From: Cyclaneusma minus
Lineage: Eukaryota; Ascomycota; Leotiomycetes; Marthamycetales; Marthamycetaceae
NCBI GenBank assembly: GCA_037179335.1
Contig: JAKZHN010000008.1
Span: 558,001-622,000, forward strand
Length of the DNA: 64,000 nucleotides
Direction: 5' to 3'
Part shown: one piece after another, positions 11,487-20,366 of the stretch
Position numbering within the stretch: position 1 is the first letter of the stretch
How the letters are laid out: every line of letters begins with the position of its first letter
Translations under genes and position numbers: made by a program
Notes under the pieces: generated by a model
What the model was told of the DNA's origin: nothing
What the model saw: only the letters and a program-made list of their open reading frames with translations
The model's database searches: none

Positions 11487-11823
11487 ATCGCGTAGATATA
11501 CATACCCATGGCTAGCGTGGTGGCCTGAGGCCCTGGGTAGCCATGGTGGTCATGATCAGGGAGTGGCGCACGGGCCACGCTGACCTTGGAGTGGGTGTTG
11601 CAACAGGCTCCCCGAGTTAGCTATCTACTGACCTTACAAACAATAGATATCGCGGCACGCTCCAGTGCCCGTCCCATGAGACCACTGTCACATGCATCCC
11701 AACAGCAACAGCAGCAACAAGAGTGAGCAGTAAACCTGGCCCGTGGTAGGAAATAGTCTCCTGAGACTAGCATATGTTAAGCAGCAGCAGCAATCACCCC
11801 TTCGCTTAGCTAGCGGTTTCTAC

Positions 11824-11830
11824 TATAAAA
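11824..11830 (+). promoter_or_regulatory. TATA box of paralogue 3
   Basis: TATAAAA lies 127 bp before the ATG of the intact paralogue, a normal distance for a fungal core promoter with a short leader. It is one of the few clear TATA boxes in the window. Confidence 0.5.
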
Positions 11831-11956
11831 GCAGGCTCGGTCCTAAGTCCTTGAACTAACTTTCCGCAGTCAAGATCTTACACTTCTTGACAATCACGAA
11901 TATCCATATCGACCGTGATTTTTTCTTCCAAAAGACTGCTACTGAGTATCCCTAAC

Positions 11957-12724
11957 ATGCCTGTCAAGCGGATTCCTCTTTGCTCCGGAAACAGAATAGC
12001 TGACAAGTCTCAAGCGCCTTCGAATCCAAGCTATTTAACACTAGCACAGAGAATCAATCCGGCTCTTTGCAAGAAAAGATTACCCAACGACTGGACCGAC
12101 GACGAAGAATCACAATTGATCGCCTGGCTGCGCATGAAATGCGAAGGCAACGAGTACCAACGGATAATGTGGAACAAACGGAGAATCTGGGACGACCACG
12201 TGACAGCTGCTACAGCAGAAATTGTGAAAAACACGACTTTGAAGAGGACGGAGAAGGAGGTGGCTGAGAAGCTATGGGATATGTATCGCGAATTTCTTGA
12301 TGTGCAGACGAAGATTGAAAACGTCTTCGGGTGGAAGCTCTTTCATGTACGTGGCTATAAGGACCACAGTGACCTCATAGTCACCGACGGTATGTTCGAG
12401 GGCCCCCTATTAGCGAGTCCCGGCTTCTTTACAATAGAGATTGCTAATGGTGTTTCATGGGTTTACAGAGGAATTCGAGAGATTTCCTGAGCTCAAGGCC
12501 ATGAAAGCTTGCCTCGAGGCCAATGATCGCAAGGCCAAATATGCACGTCCGACCAGGCTTATGGTGGCTCAAGGTATGGACTCAAGACTGTTACCTTTAT
12601 GATGCTTGACCTGACGTGCATTTTGCTAGAATTCTATCCCTGGTACGACAAAATTCACTACCTTGTCACGGAAAACGCGCCCACTTCAGCGCAGAGTTGG
12701 TTCAGATTGCCAGATCTCACTTAG
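11957..12724 (+). CDS. Paralogue 3: intact gene of an unrecognised, SANT-like family
   Basis: Three exons, 11957-12389, 12469-12573 and 12630-12724, both splices in phase 1, give 210 residues. I do not recognise the family. Residues about 45-112 (DWTDDEESQLIAWL then KRTEKEVAEKLWDMY) have the spacing of a Myb/SANT or trihelix-type DNA-binding fold: Trp-Thr, acidic residues, a hydrophobic helix, and a later Arg-Thr with a second helix. That is inference from pattern. The protein is basic at the N terminus and has no signal peptide. Shared C-terminal features of the three paralogues are a MVAQ segment before the last intron and an aromatic YPWYD/WYYDY motif at the start of the last exon. Start chosen at the first ATG after the TATA box. 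It is the only undamaged copy. Confidence 0.65.
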
Positions 12725-14108
12725 TCAATACGGCCTGCGAACTAGCACTCAGTTGTCGGATGTTGGAAGCAGTTCTAGGGGTAAGGTAGGGTTTGCAGTT
12801 GGCGAGTAGTTGATCAATGATCTTTCGTTCTTAGCGTTGCTCTATGACAGATATTGTTTTATGACAGATAATATTACTTGAAGTCCCCAGGCTCCATTCT
12901 ATGCGTATTGCAATTGAAACTCGGCAACTGATTGGCATACTTGTGATCCTATGCTAAATGTGAGACTCAATGCTATCATGCTATGTGACAAGACCGCATT
13001 TATCATTCCCATTTCCCAAAAGATACACTGCCTGGCCGAATACCACCAAGATGTGGAAAGCCTGGTGGCTCGATCCCCAATATTGGTAGAACTTTGTCAG
13101 CGAGACACAGTTGTATCAAATCCATACAGGCAACAGGTAATGGTGTCGAGGCTCAGCAATAGATACAAGCTGTTATAGGGAGTGACACTTCACCGTTGAA
13201 AAGTGAACCGATCCCTTTTATACAGAGTCAAGCTGCAGAACTAGCACGTGGCCAACAACCAGCGCCAGAACTCAAATACATAAAGAACGACAAGATGTTT
13301 CTTCCACATACGGGGTATTGTAGGAAGCAGGAAATTCTAGAGATGTTTGCTTCTCGACCGGCGCGGAAACCGTCAAGTCGACCCCGACTCCTTGGTACGC
13401 GAAAGGGATGCCGAACGGTCGCTAAGCATTCGACTTCATCAACTCCACTGCGTAGCTCAAGAACATCTGCTCCCCCTATACATATTGAAGGTCCCAGGGC
13501 CGCAAAAAAATTACCACCCAGTTGATAAAAATGGCAAAAGAAAACTCACCTCCGAAATGGTGAGGAGAGAAAACTCCGAAATGTTTTGCTCCTGGTCCGC
13601 CGAATCGAACCTACACTTGCCGGCCACCTTAGACTGCCACCGTCGAAGTCTGAGGCCACAGCGATAGCAGTCGGCAAGCCAACCGAGCCATCACTGCTGA
13701 GGAATTATCGATGACAACTTATTGCAGATTTGGATATGTATGTGAGATTATTATCTAAGATAATTTTGGTACATGACGACTTAGTGATGGTCATCGGCCC
13801 CTGCTTTCTTCAGGGACAGCCTCAACTTGTTTGAGAGCCTCATTTGCTGAACCCTCATATTTTTGACATGCCTTCATCTTAATCGATATATAGGCTGCGC
13901 TGTATAGCCTGAGCTAGACTCAGGTCAGGCTATTAGGGTTAGTGTTATACACCGTCATCCTTGAATGTTTTCATCTTTTCTCGAGAACCATGCCTTATAT
14001 TTGAAAGACGCTAAAATCGCTCCGAATGCTGAGTATGATTTTCATCCCCGCCACCGCCAGCAGCAGCAAAGGACCTCTATGCCAAACCCCGTTCCAGAAC
14101 ACCGCGCA
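12725..14108. other. Intergenic region; no gene supported
   Basis: The first 200 bp (tgacagataatattacttgaag, then tccccaggctccattct) match the 3' flanks of paralogues 1 and 2. The rest holds only short open frames without domains. Confidence 0.4.
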
Positions 14109-15479
14109 CTACCCTTGCATCTCCGCCACTGCCTCGCCCCCAGCTACCCCCTCAGCAATCGCTTCACAAACACCCCTCCAGCGATCAATCCTCGTCCTCT
14201 CCTTCCCCTCCGCCACCAAACTCACGCTATCGCAGATATCCACCTCTTTCGCCTCCCAATCACCCTCTTCCTCATCCTGGACCTCAGGCTCGAAATCCAT
14301 ATCCTGCTCCTTCAGCCACATTTCGACAAAGCTCCGATCCATGTTCTGAACCTCTTCGAGTTCTTGAGACATTCGGTAACCGTCGTCAGCATATTCGGGA
14401 AACTGCGACTCTTGATCAGGGGAATGGCGGATGATGCCGAGATCGCGGACAATTTGACGCGCAGCGAGGAAGGCGGCTTCGGCGGCTTGGAGTTCGATGT
14501 AAGCTTCGTTGGACTGGCGAAGAAACCAGTGGTCGAAGACGGTCTGGGTAGTGCTATGATCATCCTCGCATTCTAAAGCCTCTTGGAATTTTGCGAGCTC
14601 TCCCTTGTATTTGTATCTCCGGTCGTTGTATTTCTGTTTGGCATCTTCGTAGGCGAGTTCTTTGTTGTAGACGTCTTTCTCCGCTTCTTCACACTCGCGG
14701 GCGCGAATCATGCTGGGAGTCGGTGATGCTGGCTTTACAGGAGCGGGAGGAGGTTTTGCTTCGTGTTGTTCGGGCGAAGATCTGGGTTCTTCGGGGTCGA
14801 GCTCCATTTCGTGAGGATCCGAGGGCTCAAGTAGGTCGTTCTCCTCGAGTAGATCTTTCCACAAGTCGTACGGACATGTTCGAGGGAAAGATACAGCCTT
14901 CTTAACCTTGTCGGCTTTAGCCATCCATCGGTTCAGTTCATGCTGCATCGTATCTATAGATTCCTCGATGTCTGGTCGAACTTCCTGGCTTTCCCGCAGG
15001 ATATCTTCGTTTGAAAATATTTCTTGCTCAATTCGTTTCGCTTTTTCGAGAATCGGATCGATCAGTCGCTCATATTTCAATATCGCATTCATCTGGTGTA
15101 CAACATCATCCGTAAGACTCATCACTGCAAACTTTCGGCCCGTTTCATCCTGGATGACGAACAACTCGGAATATGTGGTGTTCAGTGGAAGCTCCGATAC
15201 ATTCTCGACCCGTCGAACTTTTCTGACCGGTATAGACTTCTCTGGTGTTACGGGGCCTGGTTGAATAGATTCTGTCTCAATAGCTTCTTCTTGGATAGGT
15301 TCCTCCTCTAGAGGCTCTTCCAAGATCGCGTCAATATCCATGAAATCGTGATCACCGGATATTCTCGGGCAAGTCCTCGCCGGACTGGCTAGACTTTCTT
15401 CCACATCTTCAACATCAATGCGCAGTCGCTTGCGTCCAGACGCGAGATCTGCTAATCCTTGAAAAAGAGTGGTGGTCAT
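14109..15479 (-). CDS. Hypothetical acidic coiled-coil protein
   Basis: Single-exon gene of 456 residues. I do not recognise a named domain. The start at 15479 (MTTTLFQGL) is preferred over an upstream Met 21 codons earlier because the upstream extension is hydrophobic and unlike the rest. An Arg/Lys stretch GRKRLRID near the N terminus could be a nuclear signal. It is followed by a Glu-rich region (EEPLEEEPIQEE), a predicted helix around the segment ILEKAKRIEQEIF, a Pro-rich linker and a long charged coiled-coil segment (ECEEAEKDVYNKELAYEDAK onward). The C terminus is acidic. The single long frame and consistent amino-acid composition support a real gene; function is unknown. Confidence 0.7.
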   Translation of the reverse strand: MTTTLFQGLADLASGRKRLRIDVEDVEESLASPARTCPRISGDHDFMDIDAILEEPLEEEPIQEEAIETESIQPGPVTPEKSIPVRKVRRVENVSELPLNTTYSELFVIQDETGRKFAVMSLTDDVVHQMNAILKYERLIDPILEKAKRIEQEIFSNEDILRESQEVRPDIEESIDTMQHELNRWMAKADKVKKAVSFPRTCPYDLWKDLLEENDLLEPSDPHEMELDPEEPRSSPEQHEAKPPPAPVKPASPTPSMIRARECEEAEKDVYNKELAYEDAKQKYNDRRYKYKGELAKFQEALECEDDHSTTQTVFDHWFLRQSNEAYIELQAAEAAFLAARQIVRDLGIIRHSPDQESQFPEYADDGYRMSQELEEVQNMDRSFVEMWLKEQDMDFEPEVQDEEEGDWEAKEVDICDSVSLVAEGKERTRIDRWRGVCEAIAEGVAGGEAVAEMQG

Positions 15480-16150
15480 AATGAAGCAAGTAATAAGACA
15501 CGAAAGTACAAGGGTATCTTGCAGTGTAAGAAGACAGATCATACCTTGGTGAGAAAGGCGTGTGTAGCTTCTTAAAAATTAGTCCAATCTTTATTCGGGT
15601 ATGTAGAACTCTCCGTCTACATATACTTCCGATGAAATGTTTATTCTTCTGTTCAGGAAGTGCGCCGGTGGCTTTGGCTGGTCAGAAGAAAGAACGCACT
15701 TATGTCTGAGACTCACTACTGCGTCTTTGTTGCATTCTAGAATCAATCATTCCTTTATCCATAATTAGAGATGTCTGCATTTACGTGAACAAGACTCTAA
15801 AAATTCTCATACTTCTTTGTTACCGGGCTAGCAGAGTCTTACAATGGCCTTTATCACGAAGTATTGTTCCTTCTTTGTCTTCAAGGCTAACAATATCGTG
15901 GTCCATTTCCTTTAGCTTAGCATCTGTCGAAATCGTTGTACTTAAGTATGACATCCCTCCCGCTCGTGAATAAGCAGTTCAAGCTTTCCTTCATTCCTCA
16001 TTTCCAGCCTGGTATAATTGATCTGCGATCATCTATCCAGAGAATAAAGAGCCCGAATCGACGTTTCGACTATCCAATACCCAGTTTTGTCAATTTTTTT
16101 TTCTGTCGATCCTTCAATACAGATTCTCGAGTATCAGATTTACCACTACA
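15480..16150. other. Divergent intergenic region
   Basis: Shared upstream region of the coiled-coil gene (minus) and the DUF6590-like gene (plus). AT-rich, with no gene or repeat seen. Confidence 0.4.
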
Positions 16151-17011
16151 ATGGCGTCCACAGCACGATCCACAGACAAGATCCATCCCAAGAGCGCTTT
16201 CAGAGTCGGATTTGTCTACAGTGCTCCCCATCATGCACAGGCAGGGAGAAGAACCGACACGATGTCTCGCAACTACTCAGAGAGTGCATTTGGCGGTGTC
16301 CACTCCAAAGAGCGCAAGTTCGTGATTGTAGCAAAGTACTATGACCATGTCCTGGCACTGCCTATATACACACATGAAGGCGATGGCTTGCTGAGAAAGT
16401 CAAACCGCGAGGAGTTTGTCTCTATTCGTGATGAGGACTCCGAGTATGAAGCACCAGCTGAGACAGAACATGGTAATCTTTATAATGTCCGAATGGAAGA
16501 TCACCGTAACGGAGGTGAATACAATTACTTTATGATGACAGATCAGACTGCGGTCCATTTAACAGCACCCGCGATACACAACTTCAAACAAAAATGCACA
16601 ATTTCAGGAAAGCTTCTTCCAGAGTCAGTCACCAAGTTGGTATCACTATTCACTACGCAGCTGATGAAAGGTGTTCCTAAAACGGAGACGCCGGATAACG
16701 ATGCTCCAAAGACTCCAAGGGCTCTGGCCCCTATATCCGGCAATGCCGCACCACTGGCATTAAGAACGAATACCCCAGATACTCCAACAACTCCAAAGGC
16801 GCCACAAGAACTCGAGGAGGGTGAGTGGACTGAAGTTGCGAGTAAATCAACCAGATCAACCAGATCGATCATCTCGCGAGCTTCGCCCTACCCACCACGA
16901 GGCGGCGGTATTGACAGTTACCGCCCGTCTCGTGATAGTTATCGTTCGTCCACTACTGATAGCTATCACTCACGTGCTCCGTACACACTGTCTCAGATGA
17001 GTAGGCATTAG
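16151..17011 (+). CDS. DUF6590-like hypothetical protein
   Basis: Uninterrupted 286-residue frame. The block ERKFVIVAKYYDHVLALPIYTHEG (about residues 54-77), preceded by FRVGFVYSAPHH, fits DUF6590. That domain is widespread in filamentous ascomycetes and has no established biochemical role. The central part continues with an LT-x-PAIHNF segment. The C-terminal third is low complexity: Thr/Pro-rich (NTPDTPTTPKAP), then Ser/Arg/Tyr-rich (DSYRPSRDSYRSS), and probably disordered. No signal peptide or membrane segment. The domain call is from memory of the family pattern and should be treated as probable. Confidence 0.65.
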   Translation: MASTARSTDKIHPKSAFRVGFVYSAPHHAQAGRRTDTMSRNYSESAFGGVHSKERKFVIVAKYYDHVLALPIYTHEGDGLLRKSNREEFVSIRDEDSEYEAPAETEHGNLYNVRMEDHRNGGEYNYFMMTDQTAVHLTAPAIHNFKQKCTISGKLLPESVTKLVSLFTTQLMKGVPKTETPDNDAPKTPRALAPISGNAAPLALRTNTPDTPTTPKAPQELEEGEWTEVASKSTRSTRSIISRASPYPPRGGGIDSYRPSRDSYRSSTTDSYHSRAPYTLSQMSRH

Positions 17012-18028
17012 ATGATGATAGCACTTCGCTGTCTTACAGCAGGTAAGCTTACTTGTTGCTAAGGAGTAAGAGTAAAGAGCTAGGCAGGCTGGTACTGCCA
17101 CTTAAGTGATATGATACTTACGTTTAGTTTAATTTATACATTCTTGTCGCGTTCTCAAGTTTCCAAGTATCAGTTATCATTGTGTTTTCTGTGTTGACTA
17201 TTCCCACTTGGTGGCGTTCCCGGTTCCGCGTTCAGCCCGTTAGGTACCTATCTAGTATCTGTTTCTGACATATGTTTTCGCCCAACTCTCTCTCCTCATT
17301 CTACCAAGGGTAAGATCCCTTAAAACCAAACAAACTTGGAGGCTCGGGAGATATTGAAGGAGACAGTGAGCACTATCCGCAGATATTTCTAACTCAACAA
17401 CCGAAGCGTCTAAGAGGGGTATCTTTGAACATTAGAGACACCAATAGATAATGATACATTATATGGATTTCAAAAGATTCAGTCGAGGTTGACTGAAAAC
17501 AATTGTGACTAACATTGGGACCAGGCTTAGTGGGAAATGCGAAACCACTCACTAGAAGTGAAGCTTCTGGTCTGTAAAACAGGACCGTCAGTAAAGACGG
17601 AAGACTGGGTGAGCGTGTGAAGACCGTGAAATTGAGCCCTGAGATGTCGCATGTGAGGAAAGTGAGGGGTTTTAAAACAGAAGAATCCAAAGAATTTAGA
17701 ACATAGGTATTTATTATTCATGGCTAAAGCCTAAATTCTGGGCATGGCTGGAGAGTCGTGGATGCAGTTCAAACACTCATGTTACACAAGCCACCAAAGC
17801 TAGATCCCTAGTAGCGCCGCTCAAAAAAAGTTCCATCGCCGCCTTTCCGCCTATTCTGCCCTCCCCCACCGCCTCTCCTCCACCACATTTCCATCTTCTT
17901 TCGCAGCGCATCTTGCCTTTGAACCCTCCAATCCACCACAACCCAACCTCACAACCACTCTCCCAAACCACCCACCCTCAACCCACCTCCCAACCACCTC
18001 CAAACCTACCTACAAAAACAGCGCAACA
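17012..18028. other. Intergenic region
   Basis: 3' flank of the DUF6590-like gene and promoter of RPABC4; the last 150 bp before 18029 are a C-rich pyrimidine leader (ccacc, ctcccaacc runs). No other gene is seen. Confidence 0.4.
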
Positions 18029-18385
18029 ATGTCCTCCCGCGAAGCCTACCAAATCCCCGCCGGCGGCGCCGGCTCGCCCATCGTCGCACGCGGCACTGAC
18101 ACGCTCAACACCCTGAACGACGGCCCCTCGATCGGCTATCTGTGCGGCGACTGCAACAGCAAGGTTTCGCTGAAGAGGGGTGATCCGATCAGATGCAAGG
18201 AGTGTGGACATCGTGTGCTTTACAAGGAGAGGACTAAGAGGTGAGTTTCGAAAGAATGTTACCGGGCAAAAAGAGGACATGGAGGGAGTAGGAAAAGATG
18301 GGGATTTGTGACGTGCTGCTACACTGGGTGAGGATTTGGGCTGATTGTGTGCGTGAACAGGATGGTGCAGTTTGAGGCTAGATGA
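18029..18385 (+). CDS. RPC10: RNA polymerases I, II and III subunit RPABC4 (Rpb12)
   Basis: Smallest subunit shared by all three nuclear RNA polymerases; it bridges the two large assembly subunits. Two exons, 18029-18240 and 18361-18385, give 78 residues. The second exon encodes only the end of RMVQFEAR, the invariant family C terminus, so the 120-bp intron model is firm. The zinc-binding pattern is complete: CGDC at Cys45/Cys48 region and CKEC about 18 residues later, followed by GHRVLYKERTKR. The N-terminal 35 residues are a variable Gly/Ala-rich tail, longer than in yeast. The gene converges on GPN1, whose product is needed to bring RNA polymerase II into the nucleus. Confidence 0.95.
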
Positions 18386-18948
18386 GCGGGGGATGTAATG
18401 AACAAGGAGCGTTGGGATGGTGGGCCTGGGATTGCGGGTATCGCGAAATCGTATATGGGCGTGACGCTGTTGGACGAGCTCGTTCAGAGTGGTTCCTCTA
18501 AGGCCGGTTCTACTTCCCTCTCGCAGTCGAAGGATGGGCTGAAATTTTCGGGGGCATCTGCGCTCAGGCGCACGTTTGAAGGTCTCCAAAGTTGTGGATG
18601 ACAGTCCAGAAGTGCAGATCTCGGAGCATACAAAAGTGGCTCTTCCCAACAGTACTCTCCGATACCAGGCAGCTGGAAAACAAAGCATCTACAGGAGCAT
18701 GGCGTTCACGGGAGGTCTGATACCTTAATTCTACGTTGTGTTTCACGGGCGCTTCAATCACTTTTCTGGACATCACTCATTTGCAAACAGAACAGCGTGT
18801 AAACTCCATTCGAGAATTTCAAGAAGCGAAAGCTGCTCCTCAAACAGTTGCTTTTCCTGTTCCATTTATGATTTAGTGTGGTATCAAGTAATGCGCCAGC
18901 CAAATGCCCATTTCCAACGCCGAGTTGTGCCATCCAGCTACCAGATTT
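18386..18948. other. Convergent intergenic region
   Basis: Lies between the 3' ends of RPABC4 and GPN1. Open frames present on both strands show no domain; probably 3' untranslated sequence. Confidence 0.4.
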
Positions 18949-20118
18949 CTACATGCCCATCTGACTTGTGCGCAGATATCTGGAGAAGCTCTCATCCTCC
19001 TTCGTCGGTCCATCTTCGTTCAACGCTGCCTTGTAGCGAGAAGTCAGACCCTCTCCGTCTCCATCTGGCTTCTCGTCGTCATCATCGTCGGTATCCAGGT
19101 CGCTGATGACATCCATATCACTGTCTTCCTCCTTCGGCTTAGGAGCTTTCGAACTCGGTTCGCCCGAGACAGCCATGTCCTTCATCAACTTGCCCAGCTC
19201 CTTCTCCCTATTCGCCTTCTTCTCATCCTCTCGCTCCTTCTTCCGCCTCTCCAACTCCGGCTTGTAGTCCCTCTCAAACTCCTTAGCCTTCTCACCCACG
19301 GCCTCAAAAAACTCATCAATGCCCTGTCCCGTCATCGCACTGACCCCAACCATACTCAAATGGCTGTAAAACTCCTCCAGCACCAGACTCATGCTATTCA
19401 GCAGACTGCCCATGTATCCACTTCCCCCGCCCAATCCCGTAGCAGCACCCTCCAATCCACCAAAGCTCCCCGCCTCCTCTTCCGACTTCAGCGCAGCCTG
19501 GAAAGCCTCAAAGTCCGTCATCCACTCCTTCGCAAAGCCCGGATCCTTGACATCCGCCTTGTTCATCACCAAGATCATGGGCAATTTCGTCTTGTACAGA
19601 ATACTGCAAGCATACAACATATTGCTCATAAACGTGCTCGTCGAACTCGTGCGCGGCGTATCGATAATGTACGCAATCACCGTCGGAAACGTACTAGCCA
19701 GACTATCCAGCAAGATGCTTCCGCTCGCGCTCCACACAAACACTTCAATCTGTCCCGGCGTATCGACCAAAATGTTCTTGACAGGTTTGGCGGTGGGACG
19801 CGCTGGGTCTGGGGAAGTGCGCTTCTCGAGCAAGGCGATGATTTGGTCGATCTTGGTGGCGAAGAGGTTGAGCGAGGTGAGGATGCCGCCGTTGGGACCA
19901 AGGTTGTATTGCTTCATGACTTCTTTGTAGTTGACCGAGTCGCGGATGTCGATGTTGCTGTCGAAGGGGACGTGGTGCACGGCAGGGTCGAGGTTGATGA
20001 CATACGGAGGATCGCGCTTTTCGTGGAGATGCGCATTGATGCGTTGCATGAAGGTGGTCTTTCCGCTGCCGGCCATGCCGACGCAGACAACGGCGACGGG
20101 CTGGTTGGAGGCGGCCAT
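18949..20118 (-). CDS. NPA3: GPN-loop GTPase 1 (Npa3/XAB1)
   Basis: Cytoplasmic GTPase required for assembly and nuclear import of RNA polymerase II. Single exon, 389 residues. All diagnostic motifs are present: the P-loop GMAGSGKT at 14-21, the Gly-Pro-Asn loop GPN at 74-76 that defines the family and completes the partner's active site, DTPGQ at 118-122, and NKAD at 185-188. An insert with GGLEGAATGLGGGSG lies before the LEEFYSHL helix. The C terminus is a charged coiled coil (ERRKKEREDEKK), then an Asp-rich tail and ends SRYLRTSQMGM. Length matches yeast Npa3. It is divergent from CWF19, with 248 bp between start codons, so the two probably share a promoter region. Confidence 0.95.
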   Translation of the reverse strand: MAASNQPVAVVCVGMAGSGKTTFMQRINAHLHEKRDPPYVINLDPAVHHVPFDSNIDIRDSVNYKEVMKQYNLGPNGGILTSLNLFATKIDQIIALLEKRTSPDPARPTAKPVKNILVDTPGQIEVFVWSASGSILLDSLASTFPTVIAYIIDTPRTSSTSTFMSNMLYACSILYKTKLPMILVMNKADVKDPGFAKEWMTDFEAFQAALKSEEEAGSFGGLEGAATGLGGGSGYMGSLLNSMSLVLEEFYSHLSMVGVSAMTGQGIDEFFEAVGEKAKEFERDYKPELERRKKEREDEKKANREKELGKLMKDMAVSGEPSSKAPKPKEEDSDMDVISDLDTDDDDDEKPDGDGEGLTSRYKAALNEDGPTKEDESFSRYLRTSQMGM

Positions 20119-20366
20119 CTTGTGGTGATGGGAGGAAGGTGTCGTGCGGATGGTGGACGGAGATGGTTTTGGAAAGTTCGAAAGTTAACGTGGGGAGAGC
20201 TTTGGCGGGGCAGGCGCACGGAAATAATCGTGGAAGGCGCGGAAATAGATTAACCGAGATTCAGCCACTATTTCACTTCAGCCTTGCGACTAGCTTGCTC
20301 TTAATATCACTCCAGCATCCTTCTGGCAACTTTGGCTTGACCACGCTCATCAAGCAAACCACCAAA

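Noticed and set aside
12951..13525. Possible fourth member of the three-gene family
   Set aside because: No shared motif or splice pattern beyond the 3' flank similarity that ends near 12900.
13580..13670. Sequence with a reverse-strand GGTTCGATTC resembling a tRNA T-loop
   Set aside because: No matching A-box and no pairing stems; a single B-box match is not enough.
19391..19930. Plus-strand frames antisense to GPN1
   Set aside because: Shadow of the GPN1 coding sequence with no independent support.
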